This document shows, one piece after another, positions 56,366 through 64,000 of a DNA stretch of 64,000 bases. Below the pieces are notes generated by a model. That model made no database searches and was not told the origin of the DNA. It saw nothing but the letters and a program-made list of their open reading frames with translations. The position numbers and the translations under genes were made by a program. Source of the DNA: Pandoraea anapnoica (GTDB taxonomy: Bacteria > Pseudomonadota > Gammaproteobacteria > Burkholderiales > Burkholderiaceae); the NCBI RefSeq assembly GCF_902459765.1, contig NZ_CABPSP010000008.1, positions 186,001 through 250,000 of the forward strand, in the 5' to 3' direction. Position 1 is the first letter of the stretch. Each line of letters starts with the position of its first letter.

Positions 56366-58819
56366 TCAGACCTTGCCGGTTTGCGACAGGTCGTCGCGCG
56401 ACGTGTCGTGTGCCGTCAGGCCGTTCGACCCCACTTGCGTCTCGCCGTCTCCCAGCGCAGGAAGATCGACGGCATCGGCCGCCACGCTGTTCAGATCGAA
56501 GCCGTCGACCACGAGGTTGTCGGGCAGGCACACCACCGTCTGGAACTGACGGAATTCCGCGCCCTTGCGTTCGTCCGTGAAGCGCAGTTCGATGCGGCCG
56601 TGTTCGCGGCGCACGAAGTCCTGCACGGCGTCCATGCCAACGCCACGTCCCGACACCTCGGTGACGCTCGACGCCGTCGAGAAGCCCGGACGGAAGATGA
56701 ATTGCGCGATCTGTTCGTCGGTCACGTACGTCTCGGCCGTAATCCAGCCGCGCTGCACGGCGATGTTGCGGATGCGATGCAGCGCAAGGCCACGCCCGTC
56801 GTCTGTCAGCGTGACTTGCAGCATGTTGTGGTCGAGACCCACTTCGATATCGATGGTGCCCGCGGCAGGCTTGCCCTTCGCACGACGCTCGTCCGCCCCT
56901 TCCAGACCGTGGTCCATCGAGTTGCGCAGCAGGTGCATGAAGACGTCGCGCAGAATGCGCACGGCCGGGGCACGCAGACGGTAGCCGTTGTCGTCGATAC
57001 GCACGGCCGGGGCCGGCTTGCCGAGTTCACCCGCGAGCGACGGCAGTGAATCGAGCACGCCACCCAGCGCTTCGCCCACGCCTTCGGTGCCCAGCAGACG
57101 CAGCGTCTGGTGCACGGCGTCGCGCATGGCGACCAGTTGATGCAGATCGTTCGGATCGGCGGCTTCGAGCATGCGCAGGCTGGCGCGGATGTGGGCGCGG
57201 TCCACGACCATCGACTGCTCGTCGGCGGTGCGGCCCGGCCCCTTGCGGCCGAGGCTCATCTCGTTGATGTGGGCATATGTGGCGACGGCGTCGCGCACGC
57301 GTTCGAGTTCGCGCATCAGGCCATCCTGATCCCACAGACGCGCTTCGTCCGGCGCACGCAGATCGTGATAGCGCTGCTCGGTCTCGTGCACGACGTTCGT
57401 CAGGTATTGCAGGTTGTACGTGCGCGCGTTGCCCTTGATCGTGTGCATGTTGCGGAACAGCTCGGCGATGGCCGCGCTGTCGGCTTGCGAATGCTTGCGA
57501 ATGATGCGTTCGTTCTCGCGAATGAAGCCCGTCGAGCTTTCGATGAAGTGATGGAACTTCTCCTGGCTCACCGCCAGAATCTCGCCGATCATCTCCAGAC
57601 GCTGCTTCTGCTCGTTCGCTTCGGCCGCGAGCTCGCGCAGTTCGGTCACGTCGCGCACGCACAGCATCAGACGCAGGATCGTGTCGGTCTCGTCGGTGAT
57701 CGCCGACCACGTCAGATCGAGCTGCTTGATGCGGCCGTCCGGCATGCGCTTGCCGATCTCGCCGACCAGCAAATGTTCGTTGAACGCGAAGTTGATGGCG
57801 TCCTGTCCGATACAGGCATCGATAGCCGCTTCGACTTGCGAGACGGCGTCGGACCCCAGATCGCTGTCGGCGAACACCAGATCCATGACACCACGACCGG
57901 CGATGTCCTGCGTCTCGAAGATCGCTTCGAGGTAGGCCGAGTACTCTCCGTGCACCTTCGAGCCGTCGACGACCGTCAGAATGCCCTGCTGCATGTTCTG
58001 CAACATCGCCTGAATGTCGGCCGTCTTTTGCTTGAGCTGCGCGGAGCGCTCCTGAATCTTCTCGATCATGCCGTTGAAGGCGACGATGGAGTGCCCGATT
58101 TCATCCATACGGCCGACCGGCACGCGACGGGTGAAGTCCTGGCTGTTCGCGATCTCGCTCATCATGGCCTGCATGCGCGAGAGCGGACGCGTGATCTGGC
58201 GATACAGCAGCGCGCCGATGGCCGTGAGCAGCACAATGGCCAGCCCCGTCACGATGCCGATAGCGGTCGTGGTGGTCGAGAGCGTGTCGTTGAGCGTGGC
58301 GATGGCCGAGTCTTTCTGGCGGTTCTTCTCGACGCGCAGCGTGTTGACCACGCCTTCGAGCTCGTCGCGGTACTGCGCGACCATCGCGAAGAGGAACGCC
58401 TGCGCCATCTCGGTTTTTCCGGCCTGCTTGAGCTTGGCGGTGTCGTTGATGGCGTTGAAGTAGTTGTCAACGCTCTCGCGTGCCTGCGTCACCAGCCCCT
58501 TCTGAGCGTCGCTTGCGGCGCCTTCGGCCTGACGCGCGAGCGACTGGTCGATATCGCCGCGCAGCTTCTTGAGATTGTCGAGCGCCTGTTCGACGACGGT
58601 TTCGTCGGGCGCGTAGACCAGCGTCATCGTGGCGATCTGCACCGCCTTGACTTGCGAGACGAGATCGGCGGAAGCGAGCGCGCTAGGCACCACGCCTTCC
58701 GTTACCTGTCGTACTTTGTGAGCGCTGGCGCGTGTCTGATAGACCGCGTAGCCACCAATGATCGAGAGCGCGACAAACGTCAGGATCACCAATAGCGTTA
58801 TTCGATGACGGATGGTCAT
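56366..58819 (-). CDS. Membrane-bound hybrid of receptor and CheA-like histidine kinase
   Basis: 817 residues. Order: TM1 (about 8-28), a periplasmic four-helix-type sensor (30-185), TM2 (186-208), HAMP (209-260), PAS-like (275-395), Hpt with phospho-His in NMHTIKGNART (about 458), and a CheA-type ATPase (N box LLRNSMDHGLEGADERR near 633, TDDGRGLAL, GRGVGMDAV near 726). No CheW-like domain follows the ATPase and no DHp domain is seen. So sensing, Hpt and catalysis are fused in one chain, unlike soluble CheA. GGGGAAATG precedes the ATG at 58819. It is first in an operon with an MCP-like protein, two CheX-like proteins and a CheY. Confidence 0.85.
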   Translation of the reverse strand: MTIRHRITLLVILTFVALSIIGGYAVYQTRASAHKVRQVTEGVVPSALASADLVSQVKAVQIATMTLVYAPDETVVEQALDNLKKLRGDIDQSLARQAEGAASDAQKGLVTQARESVDNYFNAINDTAKLKQAGKTEMAQAFLFAMVAQYRDELEGVVNTLRVEKNRQKDSAIATLNDTLSTTTTAIGIVTGLAIVLLTAIGALLYRQITRPLSRMQAMMSEIANSQDFTRRVPVGRMDEIGHSIVAFNGMIEKIQERSAQLKQKTADIQAMLQNMQQGILTVVDGSKVHGEYSAYLEAIFETQDIAGRGVMDLVFADSDLGSDAVSQVEAAIDACIGQDAINFAFNEHLLVGEIGKRMPDGRIKQLDLTWSAITDETDTILRLMLCVRDVTELRELAAEANEQKQRLEMIGEILAVSQEKFHHFIESSTGFIRENERIIRKHSQADSAAIAELFRNMHTIKGNARTYNLQYLTNVVHETEQRYHDLRAPDEARLWDQDGLMRELERVRDAVATYAHINEMSLGRKGPGRTADEQSMVVDRAHIRASLRMLEAADPNDLHQLVAMRDAVHQTLRLLGTEGVGEALGGVLDSLPSLAGELGKPAPAVRIDDNGYRLRAPAVRILRDVFMHLLRNSMDHGLEGADERRAKGKPAAGTIDIEVGLDHNMLQVTLTDDGRGLALHRIRNIAVQRGWITAETYVTDEQIAQFIFRPGFSTASSVTEVSGRGVGMDAVQDFVRREHGRIELRFTDERKGAEFRQFQTVVCLPDNLVVDGFDLNSVAADAVDLPALGDGETQVGSNGLTAHDTSRDDLSQTGKV

Positions 58820-59108
58820 TGCGTCATTTCCCCGGGTCGCACCGGCGCCCGGTGCCACGCGTGATTTGACGCAGTAGATCGGCCGCCGAATTAGTTTGTA
58901 GATTCCTCGTGCGCCGTGATTATTGCGGGTGAACTGTGACGATTCGATGAATCAACAGAAGCTTCACGTTACCTCGATGCCGTAGTGCCGTGTAGGAATC
59001 CGAGATGAGTGAGCGCGTACTGACGAGGCCGACATCCTCAGACCATCAAGATTTCGGTCCTCACAACGTCCCCCATCCTGCGCGTTGCAGTAGCCCCCCC
59101 AGTCAGCA

Positions 59109-60050
59109 CTAACTTCTGCGCTCGTGCGCGATGGCATCGATGCGTTGCAGCGACTCAACGACCAGTTCGGTGAATTGGCGCCACAGTTCGGGCTTCGCGC
59201 GCCCGCGCTTCACGATCCGATGGAATCCCAATGTGACTTCCGGGTCGGTCAGCACCTCACAACGGACTGCACGATGACGACACGCCGGTAGCGCGAACGT
59301 CGGCACGATCGCGGTGCCGATACCGGCTTCGGCCATGCCGATCAGCGTCTCGAAGCGGCGAAACGCCGCGCGTGGCTCGTCTGCCCGGTCGATGCGCGCG
59401 AGATGTGTCTCGACGAGTTGCTGAATTGGATTGTCCGACGGTAGACCGATCAGCGTTTCGTCACGCAGGGCGTGCCACGATGCATCGTCCGCGCCCGCTT
59501 TGGGATTTCCTGTTTTGCGGGTTGGCCGCTTCGTCGCCGTCACGCGCATCAGACGAAACGATTGCAGCAGCGTTCGCTCGATGCCATGCGATGCCTTGGT
59601 GAAAAAGCCGAAGCCCATGTCCGCCTCGCCTTGCTCGACGAGCGCATGCACCTGCGCCAGTTCGGTTTCATGCAGCCGCAGGTCCACATCGGGATTCGCC
59701 CGTTGAAACGTGCCGAACCATTCGGGCATGAGATGCGACGACACGAGCGGCGTGGCTGCGATGCGCAGCGTCTTGCGCGACACCTGTCCGAACGTCGCGA
59801 TCTGTCCCGCGACGGCATCGAGCTGGCTGACGGCCGCACTCGCGACCGGGAGCAACGCATGACCGGCGTCGGTCAGCGTCACGCTGCGCGTTGTGCGGTC
59901 GAACAGACGGCTGCCGAGTTGCGTTTCGATCTCGCGCATCATCACCGACAAACCCGCCTGCGTGATGTGCAGCCGCTCGGCCGCACGCGTGAAATTGCCC
60001 AGCGTGGCCACGAGTACGAATGCTTTGAGTTGACGCAGTGAGATGTTCAT
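59109..60050 (-). CDS. LysR-family transcriptional regulator
   Basis: 313 residues: HTH TLGNFTRAAERLHITQ followed by AGLSVMMREIETQLGSRLF, and an effector domain. Divergent from a PhzS-like monooxygenase gene, which it probably controls. The leader before its ATG carries three phased ATTCATA repeats. The 58820-59108 gap between it and the kinase operon shows nothing I can assign. Confidence 0.85.
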   Translation of the reverse strand: MNISLRQLKAFVLVATLGNFTRAAERLHITQAGLSVMMREIETQLGSRLFDRTTRSVTLTDAGHALLPVASAAVSQLDAVAGQIATFGQVSRKTLRIAATPLVSSHLMPEWFGTFQRANPDVDLRLHETELAQVHALVEQGEADMGFGFFTKASHGIERTLLQSFRLMRVTATKRPTRKTGNPKAGADDASWHALRDETLIGLPSDNPIQQLVETHLARIDRADEPRAAFRRFETLIGMAEAGIGTAIVPTFALPACRHRAVRCEVLTDPEVTLGFHRIVKRGRAKPELWRQFTELVVESLQRIDAIAHERRS

Positions 60051-60055
60051 CGTCG

Positions 60056-60083
60056 ATTCATAATCGATTCATATTAATTCATA
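60056..60083. repeat. Three helically phased ATTCATA repeats
   Basis: ATTCATA occurs at 60056-60062, 60067-60073 and 60077-60083, at 11- and 10-bp periods, so all copies face the same side of the helix. It lies just upstream of the LysR ATG in the divergent LysR-monooxygenase region. Possible operator or bend. Confidence 0.6.
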
Positions 60084-60173
60084 TGATAGTCAAAATTCCC
60101 TGATGACTGACGACGCGCTTTAATGGTGTCCATTCCAGAACCATTGGCGCATTCGCGCTCAGGAGACTTTCCC

Positions 60174-61442
60174 ATGCCCCCATCGATCGACGTGGCCATC
60201 GTCGGCGCAGGTATCGGCGGTTTGACGCTCGCGCTCAATCTGCATGAAGCCGGTATCGCCTGCCGCGTGTTTGAGGCCGTCCCCGAAATCCGTCCGCTGG
60301 GTGTCGGCGTGAATATCCTGCCGCACGCCGCGCGCGTGCTCGACGGGCTGGGGCTGACGCCCGCGCTGCGCGACGTTGCGGTGACGACGCGCGAGTCGGC
60401 GTTCTTCAATCGCTTCGGCCAGTTCGTCTACAGCGAACCTGCTGGCGAACATGCCGGTTACGCGTGGCCGCAGTTCTCGATTCACCGGGGCGATCTTCAG
60501 GGCGTATTGCTGGCCGCCGTGCGCGAGCGCCTTGGAGAAGACGCGGTCGTCGTAGGGCATCGCTGCACCGGTTTTCTCCAGGACGATGACGAGGTCACGA
60601 TCTCGTTCGAGTCACCGGAAGGCGACACCCTGCCGCCGGTCACGGCACGCCTGCTGGTCGCCGCAGACGGCATCCATTCGGTCGTGCGCAAGCAGTTCTA
60701 TCCGACTGAGGGTGCGCCGCGATACTCCGGCGTGAACATGTGGCGCGGCAGCGTCGTGCTGCCGCCGTTCCTGAGCGGCGCATCGATGGTGCGCGCGGGC
60801 TGGCTGTCGGTGGGCAAGATGGTGATCTACCCGATTCGCAACAACGTCGACGGCCGCGGCAACCAGTTGGTGAACTGGGTCGCGGAGATCGAAGCACCAC
60901 GTCCGGCGCGTCGCGACTGGAACGGCGTGGGCCGTCTGGAAGACTTCTTCCCCGCGTTCGCCGACTGGCACTTCGACTGGCTCGACGTGGCGGGCATGAT
61001 CCAGGCGACCGAGACGATTCTCGAATATCCGATGGTCGATCAGGATCCGTTGCCGCGCTGGAGCTTTGGGCGCGTCACGTTGCTGGGCGACGCCGCGCAT
61101 CCGATGGTGCCGCGCGGCTCGAATGGCGCGGGGCAGGCGATTCTCGACGCGCCGTGTCTGGCCGCACAATTGCGCGAGCATGGCCTGACGCCCAAGGCGC
61201 TGGACGCCTACGATGGCATTCGCGGCAAGGCGACCGCCGACGTCGTGCTGATGAACCGCAAAGCGCCGCCGGACGCGATCCTGCAAACGGTGCACGAACT
61301 GAGCGGCGACAAGCCCTTCACGCATATCGACGATGTGATCAGCGCCGCCGATCTCGCGGAGATTTCGAATCGCTACAAAAACGTCGCAGGTCTGAACCGC
61401 GAAACGCTCAACGCGACTCAGGCCGCCCAGACCGGCCGTTGA
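60174..61442 (+). CDS. FAD-dependent aromatic monooxygenase, PhzS-like
   Basis: A 422-residue class A flavin monooxygenase. FAD motif VAIVGAGIGGLTLALNLHEAG, EIRPLGVGVNILPHA, DG motif LVAADGIHSVVR, GD motif RVTLLGDAAHPMVPRGSNG. The pattern QFSIHRGDLQGVLL and PMVDQDPLPRW is typical of the PhzS (5-methylphenazine-1-carboxylate monooxygenase) group. AGGAGACTTTCCC decides the ATG at 60174. No phenazine genes are near. With an AAHS transporter downstream, an aromatic carboxylate is the likelier substrate. Confidence 0.82.
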   Translation: MPPSIDVAIVGAGIGGLTLALNLHEAGIACRVFEAVPEIRPLGVGVNILPHAARVLDGLGLTPALRDVAVTTRESAFFNRFGQFVYSEPAGEHAGYAWPQFSIHRGDLQGVLLAAVRERLGEDAVVVGHRCTGFLQDDDEVTISFESPEGDTLPPVTARLLVAADGIHSVVRKQFYPTEGAPRYSGVNMWRGSVVLPPFLSGASMVRAGWLSVGKMVIYPIRNNVDGRGNQLVNWVAEIEAPRPARRDWNGVGRLEDFFPAFADWHFDWLDVAGMIQATETILEYPMVDQDPLPRWSFGRVTLLGDAAHPMVPRGSNGAGQAILDAPCLAAQLREHGLTPKALDAYDGIRGKATADVVLMNRKAPPDAILQTVHELSGDKPFTHIDDVISAADLAEISNRYKNVAGLNRETLNATQAAQTGR

Positions 61443-61548
61443 GTCACCCGGCAGCCGACTGCCAATGACGCGTGCGCGCCCCTGGGTGCGCACGCTTTCG
61501 CCTATTCGACAGAGCCTCGCCAACGAGGCCGATCATGGAGACAGTGCC

Positions 61549-62916
61549 ATGCCCCAACCCAGCATCGATCTGCGTGCGCTCATCGACGAACGGCCCTTCG
61601 GCCGTTACCAGATATTCGTCACGGCGCTCTGCGGGCTGATCGTTTTTCTCGACGGATTCGACACGCAAGCCATCGGCTATGTGGCCCCGGCCATCGTGCA
61701 TGCACTGGGCATCGATCGCTCGGCGCTCAGTCCCGTGTTCTCGGCCAGTTTGGTCGGCCTCACGCTCGGCGCACTCGTCGGCGGACCGGTGTCCGATCGC
61801 GTGGGGCGGCGGCCGGTGCTGATCGCGGGCATGCTGATCTTCGGGGCGATGTCGCTCGCGACGGCGTTCGCGTCGTCCGTCACATCGCTGCTGGTGTTGC
61901 GCCTGCTCACCGGCATCGGCCTTGGCTGCGTGATGCCCAACGCCATTGCACTGACCGGCGAGTTCGCCCCGGAGCGCGTGCGCTCCACCGCCATCATGGT
62001 GATGTTCTGCGGATTCTCGCTGGGCGCGGCGCTCGGCGGTCTCGCTGCGGCCGGGCTGATTCGCGACTATGGATGGCCGTCCGTCTTCATCGTGGGCGGT
62101 TTGCTGCCGCTCGGCGCTGCGCTGCTCGCCTGGCGGCACCTGCCCGAGTCGCCGCGCTTTCTCATCGTGCAGGCAAAGCATCCGGCGCGGCTGATTGCCG
62201 TCCTCCGGAAACTCGCCCCCGATCTCCCGGAAGACGTGCGCATCGACAGCGGTATCGACGTGCACGCCAAGGGGCATGCCAGCGTGTCCGCCCTCTTCGC
62301 AAACAAGCGTGCGCGGATCACCATGCTGCTGTGGGTGATCTTCTTCATGAGCCTGATGGATCTGTATTTCCTGTCGAGCTGGCTGCCGACGGTGATTCAC
62401 GATGCGGGCATCGCACTCGATACCGCCGCAATCATCACCTCGATGCTGCAAATCGGCGGCACGCTCGGCACGCTCACGCTCGGACGCGTATTCGACCGCG
62501 TACCGCCCTTCAAGGCGCTCGGCGTGGTGTATCTGGGCGCAGCGGTTTGTGTCGTGCTGGTGGGATTGGCGGGCACATCAGTCGCGGTGCTCGTTGCGAC
62601 GATCTTCGGGGCGGGGTTCTGCGTCGTCGGCGGACAGATCGGCGCAAACGCACTGGCCGCACGCACGTATCCCACGGCGATTCGCGGCACGGGCGTGGGC
62701 TGGGCCCTGGGGATCGGGCGAATCGGCTCCATCGTCGGGCCGATCGTGGGCGGCGTGCTGCTGGCCCTGCATTGGGACCCGCAGCATCTGTTCATGATGG
62801 CCGCCGTGCCGGTGGCCATCGCCGGTGTGGCGGCCTTCACGATCAGCGCCGTCGTGCAACGTGAAGCTCGGCTTGAGGCCCGCCGCGTCGCCCGCACTGC
62901 GAGCGACGCTATCTGA
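61549..62916 (+). CDS. AAHS-family aromatic acid:H+ symporter
   Basis: A 455-residue MFS carrier: FLDGFDTQAIGYVAPAI in helix 1, GGPVSDRVGRRPV, LLTGIGLGCVMPNAI; 12 predicted helices. The ATG at 61549 follows GGAGACAGTGCC. It lies 106 bp after the monooxygenase on the same strand, so the pair probably imports and hydroxylates one aromatic acid. It converges on the gamma-glutamyltransferase-family gene. Confidence 0.85.
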   Translation: MPQPSIDLRALIDERPFGRYQIFVTALCGLIVFLDGFDTQAIGYVAPAIVHALGIDRSALSPVFSASLVGLTLGALVGGPVSDRVGRRPVLIAGMLIFGAMSLATAFASSVTSLLVLRLLTGIGLGCVMPNAIALTGEFAPERVRSTAIMVMFCGFSLGAALGGLAAAGLIRDYGWPSVFIVGGLLPLGAALLAWRHLPESPRFLIVQAKHPARLIAVLRKLAPDLPEDVRIDSGIDVHAKGHASVSALFANKRARITMLLWVIFFMSLMDLYFLSSWLPTVIHDAGIALDTAAIITSMLQIGGTLGTLTLGRVFDRVPPFKALGVVYLGAAVCVVLVGLAGTSVAVLVATIFGAGFCVVGGQIGANALAARTYPTAIRGTGVGWALGIGRIGSIVGPIVGGVLLALHWDPQHLFMMAAVPVAIAGVAAFTISAVVQREARLEARRVARTASDAI

Positions 62917-62937
62917 GAGCGGCCGAACTCAGCAGAC

Positions 62938-63999
62938 TCAGTAGCCCGCAGCGAGGCCGTCGCGACGGCTATCGCTCGCGGCCACGTAGCCACGCTCCGG
63001 ATCGTTGCGATCCAGACGCCAGATGTACTGGCCGGAGCCGAAGTCCATGTACGGGTCGTCGATGGACTTGAGCTTGTGGCCCAGTGCCACGAGCCCGGCC
63101 ACCGTCTCGCGGTCCATCGTCGATTCGATATCGACGGTGAAGTCGCGATTGACCTTCCAGCGCGGCGCGTCGCATGCAGCCTGCGGTTGCTGACCGTAGT
63201 CCAGCATGCGCACGACCGATTGCAGATGGCCTTGCGGCTGCATGTCGCCGCCCATCACCCCGAAGCTCATCACGGCTTCGTGCTGACCGTTGACCTTCTG
63301 CGTGAGGAACGCCGGAATGATCGTGTGGAACGGACGCTTGCCACCTTCGACCACGTTGGCCGACTTCGGGTCCATAGAGAAACCACAGCCACGGTTTTGC
63401 AGCGCGATGCCGTAGTCCGGCACCACGACGCCCGAGCCGAAGCCCATGTAGTTCGACTGGATGAAGCTGACCATCATGCCCTGCTCGTCGGCCGCAGTCA
63501 GATAGATGGTGCCGCCGGACTTCGGCATACCGAAGTCGAAGTGCGTCGCCTTGTCCGGATCGATGAGCTTCGCGCGCTCGGTCAGGTAAGCGTCGTCGAG
63601 CATCTGCTCCGGCGTCACCTCCATCGAGCGCGGATCGGCCACGTACTTGTAGAGATCGGCGAATGCCAGCTTCATCGCCTCGATCTGCAAGTGTTGCGAA
63701 TGCACGCGGTCCACCGCGAGGCTGGAGACGTCGAATTTGTCCAGAATGCCCAGCGCGATCAGTGCCGCAATGCCCTGCCCGTTCGGCGGAATTTCGTGCA
63801 CCGTGTAGCCGCGATAGTCCTTCTCGATGGGCTTGACCCAGTCGGCGCGATAGTTGCGCAGATCGTCGGTCGTCATCGCGCCGCCGTGCTCGGTGCTCCA
63901 GGCCGCGATGCGCTCGGCGATCTCGCCCTCGTAATACGCGCGCGGGCCTTCCTTCGCCAGCAGACGCAGCGTACGGGCGTGGCCAGGCATGCGCATCAT
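62938..63999 (-). CDS. Gamma-glutamyltransferase family protein, C-terminal part (5' end outside window)
   Basis: 353 visible residues of an Ntn-hydrolase proenzyme. The autoprocessing site is in PKSGGTIYLTAADE (about residue 160 of the fragment), where the Thr becomes the nucleophile of the small subunit. It is followed by VSFIQSNYMGFGSGVVVPD and GGDMQPQGHLQSVVRML. The motif resembles YwrD-type rather than E. coli Ggt. The frame is open to the window edge, so the N-terminal large-subunit region is missing and localisation cannot be judged. Confidence 0.85.
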   Translation of the reverse strand: MMRMPGHARTLRLLAKEGPRAYYEGEIAERIAAWSTEHGGAMTTDDLRNYRADWVKPIEKDYRGYTVHEIPPNGQGIAALIALGILDKFDVSSLAVDRVHSQHLQIEAMKLAFADLYKYVADPRSMEVTPEQMLDDAYLTERAKLIDPDKATHFDFGMPKSGGTIYLTAADEQGMMVSFIQSNYMGFGSGVVVPDYGIALQNRGCGFSMDPKSANVVEGGKRPFHTIIPAFLTQKVNGQHEAVMSFGVMGGDMQPQGHLQSVVRMLDYGQQPQAACDAPRWKVNRDFTVDIESTMDRETVAGLVALGHKLKSIDDPYMDFGSGQYIWRLDRNDPERGYVAASDSRRDGLAAGY

Positions 64000-64000
64000 C

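Overview
The window is high-GC DNA with long, tightly packed ORFs, AGGAGA-type ribosome-binding sites, beta-proteobacterial general porins, many LysR/IclR/MarR regulators and aromatic-acid (AAHS) transporters. This fits a member of the Burkholderiaceae; the gene content is most like Pandoraea or a close relative (inference from content only). No rRNA, tRNA, CRISPR array, insertion sequence or phage gene was seen.

Layout. (1) 1-648: the 3' end of an ABC permease. (2) 735-6354: a sulfoacetate block, sauS-sauT-sauU (acylating dehydrogenase, CoA ligase, MFS importer) with the divergent IclR gene sauR. (3) 6427-18610: the most interesting region. A four-gene operon in the order DUF3050/haem-oxygenase-like, AurF-like N-oxygenase, A-T-reductase NRPS and SRPBCC matches the mgoBCAD / pvfABCD operons, which make diazeniumdiolate or pyrazine-N-oxide signals. 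It is followed by an aminotransferase, a LysR gene, a sigma54 activator lacking a sensory domain, an aldo/keto reductase and a stand-alone Sfp-type phosphopantetheinyl transferase. The same dyad, ACACCTGT-N11-ACAGGTGT, lies upstream of both the NRPS operon and the transferase gene. Each copy is followed at activator-like distance by a 16-bp sigma54 promoter. I infer a self-contained regulon: activator, carrier-protein activation and signal biosynthesis under one switch. (4) 18635-24780: ahpC/ahpF, a beta-propeller protein with a TPR/winged-helix regulator, and an RhlE-type helicase. (5) 25015-33792: a YfcC transporter / IclR / N-formylglutamate amidohydrolase operon divergent from a porin, with duplicated operators between them; then a MarR-CLC channel operon and a DUF72 gene.

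(6) 33881-53628: a lignin-monomer catabolic block. Hydroxycinnamates enter through an MFS carrier (51441) and perhaps a porin. They are activated (45722), cleaved by hydratase-lyase (49154) and oxidised by an aldehyde dehydrogenase (47684). 4-Hydroxybenzoate is hydroxylated by PobA, and protocatechuate is opened and processed by PcaGH, PcaB, PcaC and PcaD to beta-ketoadipate. The vanillate demethylase and the pcaIJ/pcaF steps are not in the window. Local regulators are PobR, PcaQ and a MarR protein with three similar operator copies. (7) 53807-58819: a compact five-gene chemosensory-like operon: a membrane HAMP-PAS-Hpt-ATPase kinase, a soluble-domain MCP-like protein, two CheX-like proteins and a CheY. 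(8) 59109-63999: a LysR-controlled PhzS-like flavin monooxygenase with an AAHS transporter, and the 3' part of a gamma-glutamyltransferase-family gene.
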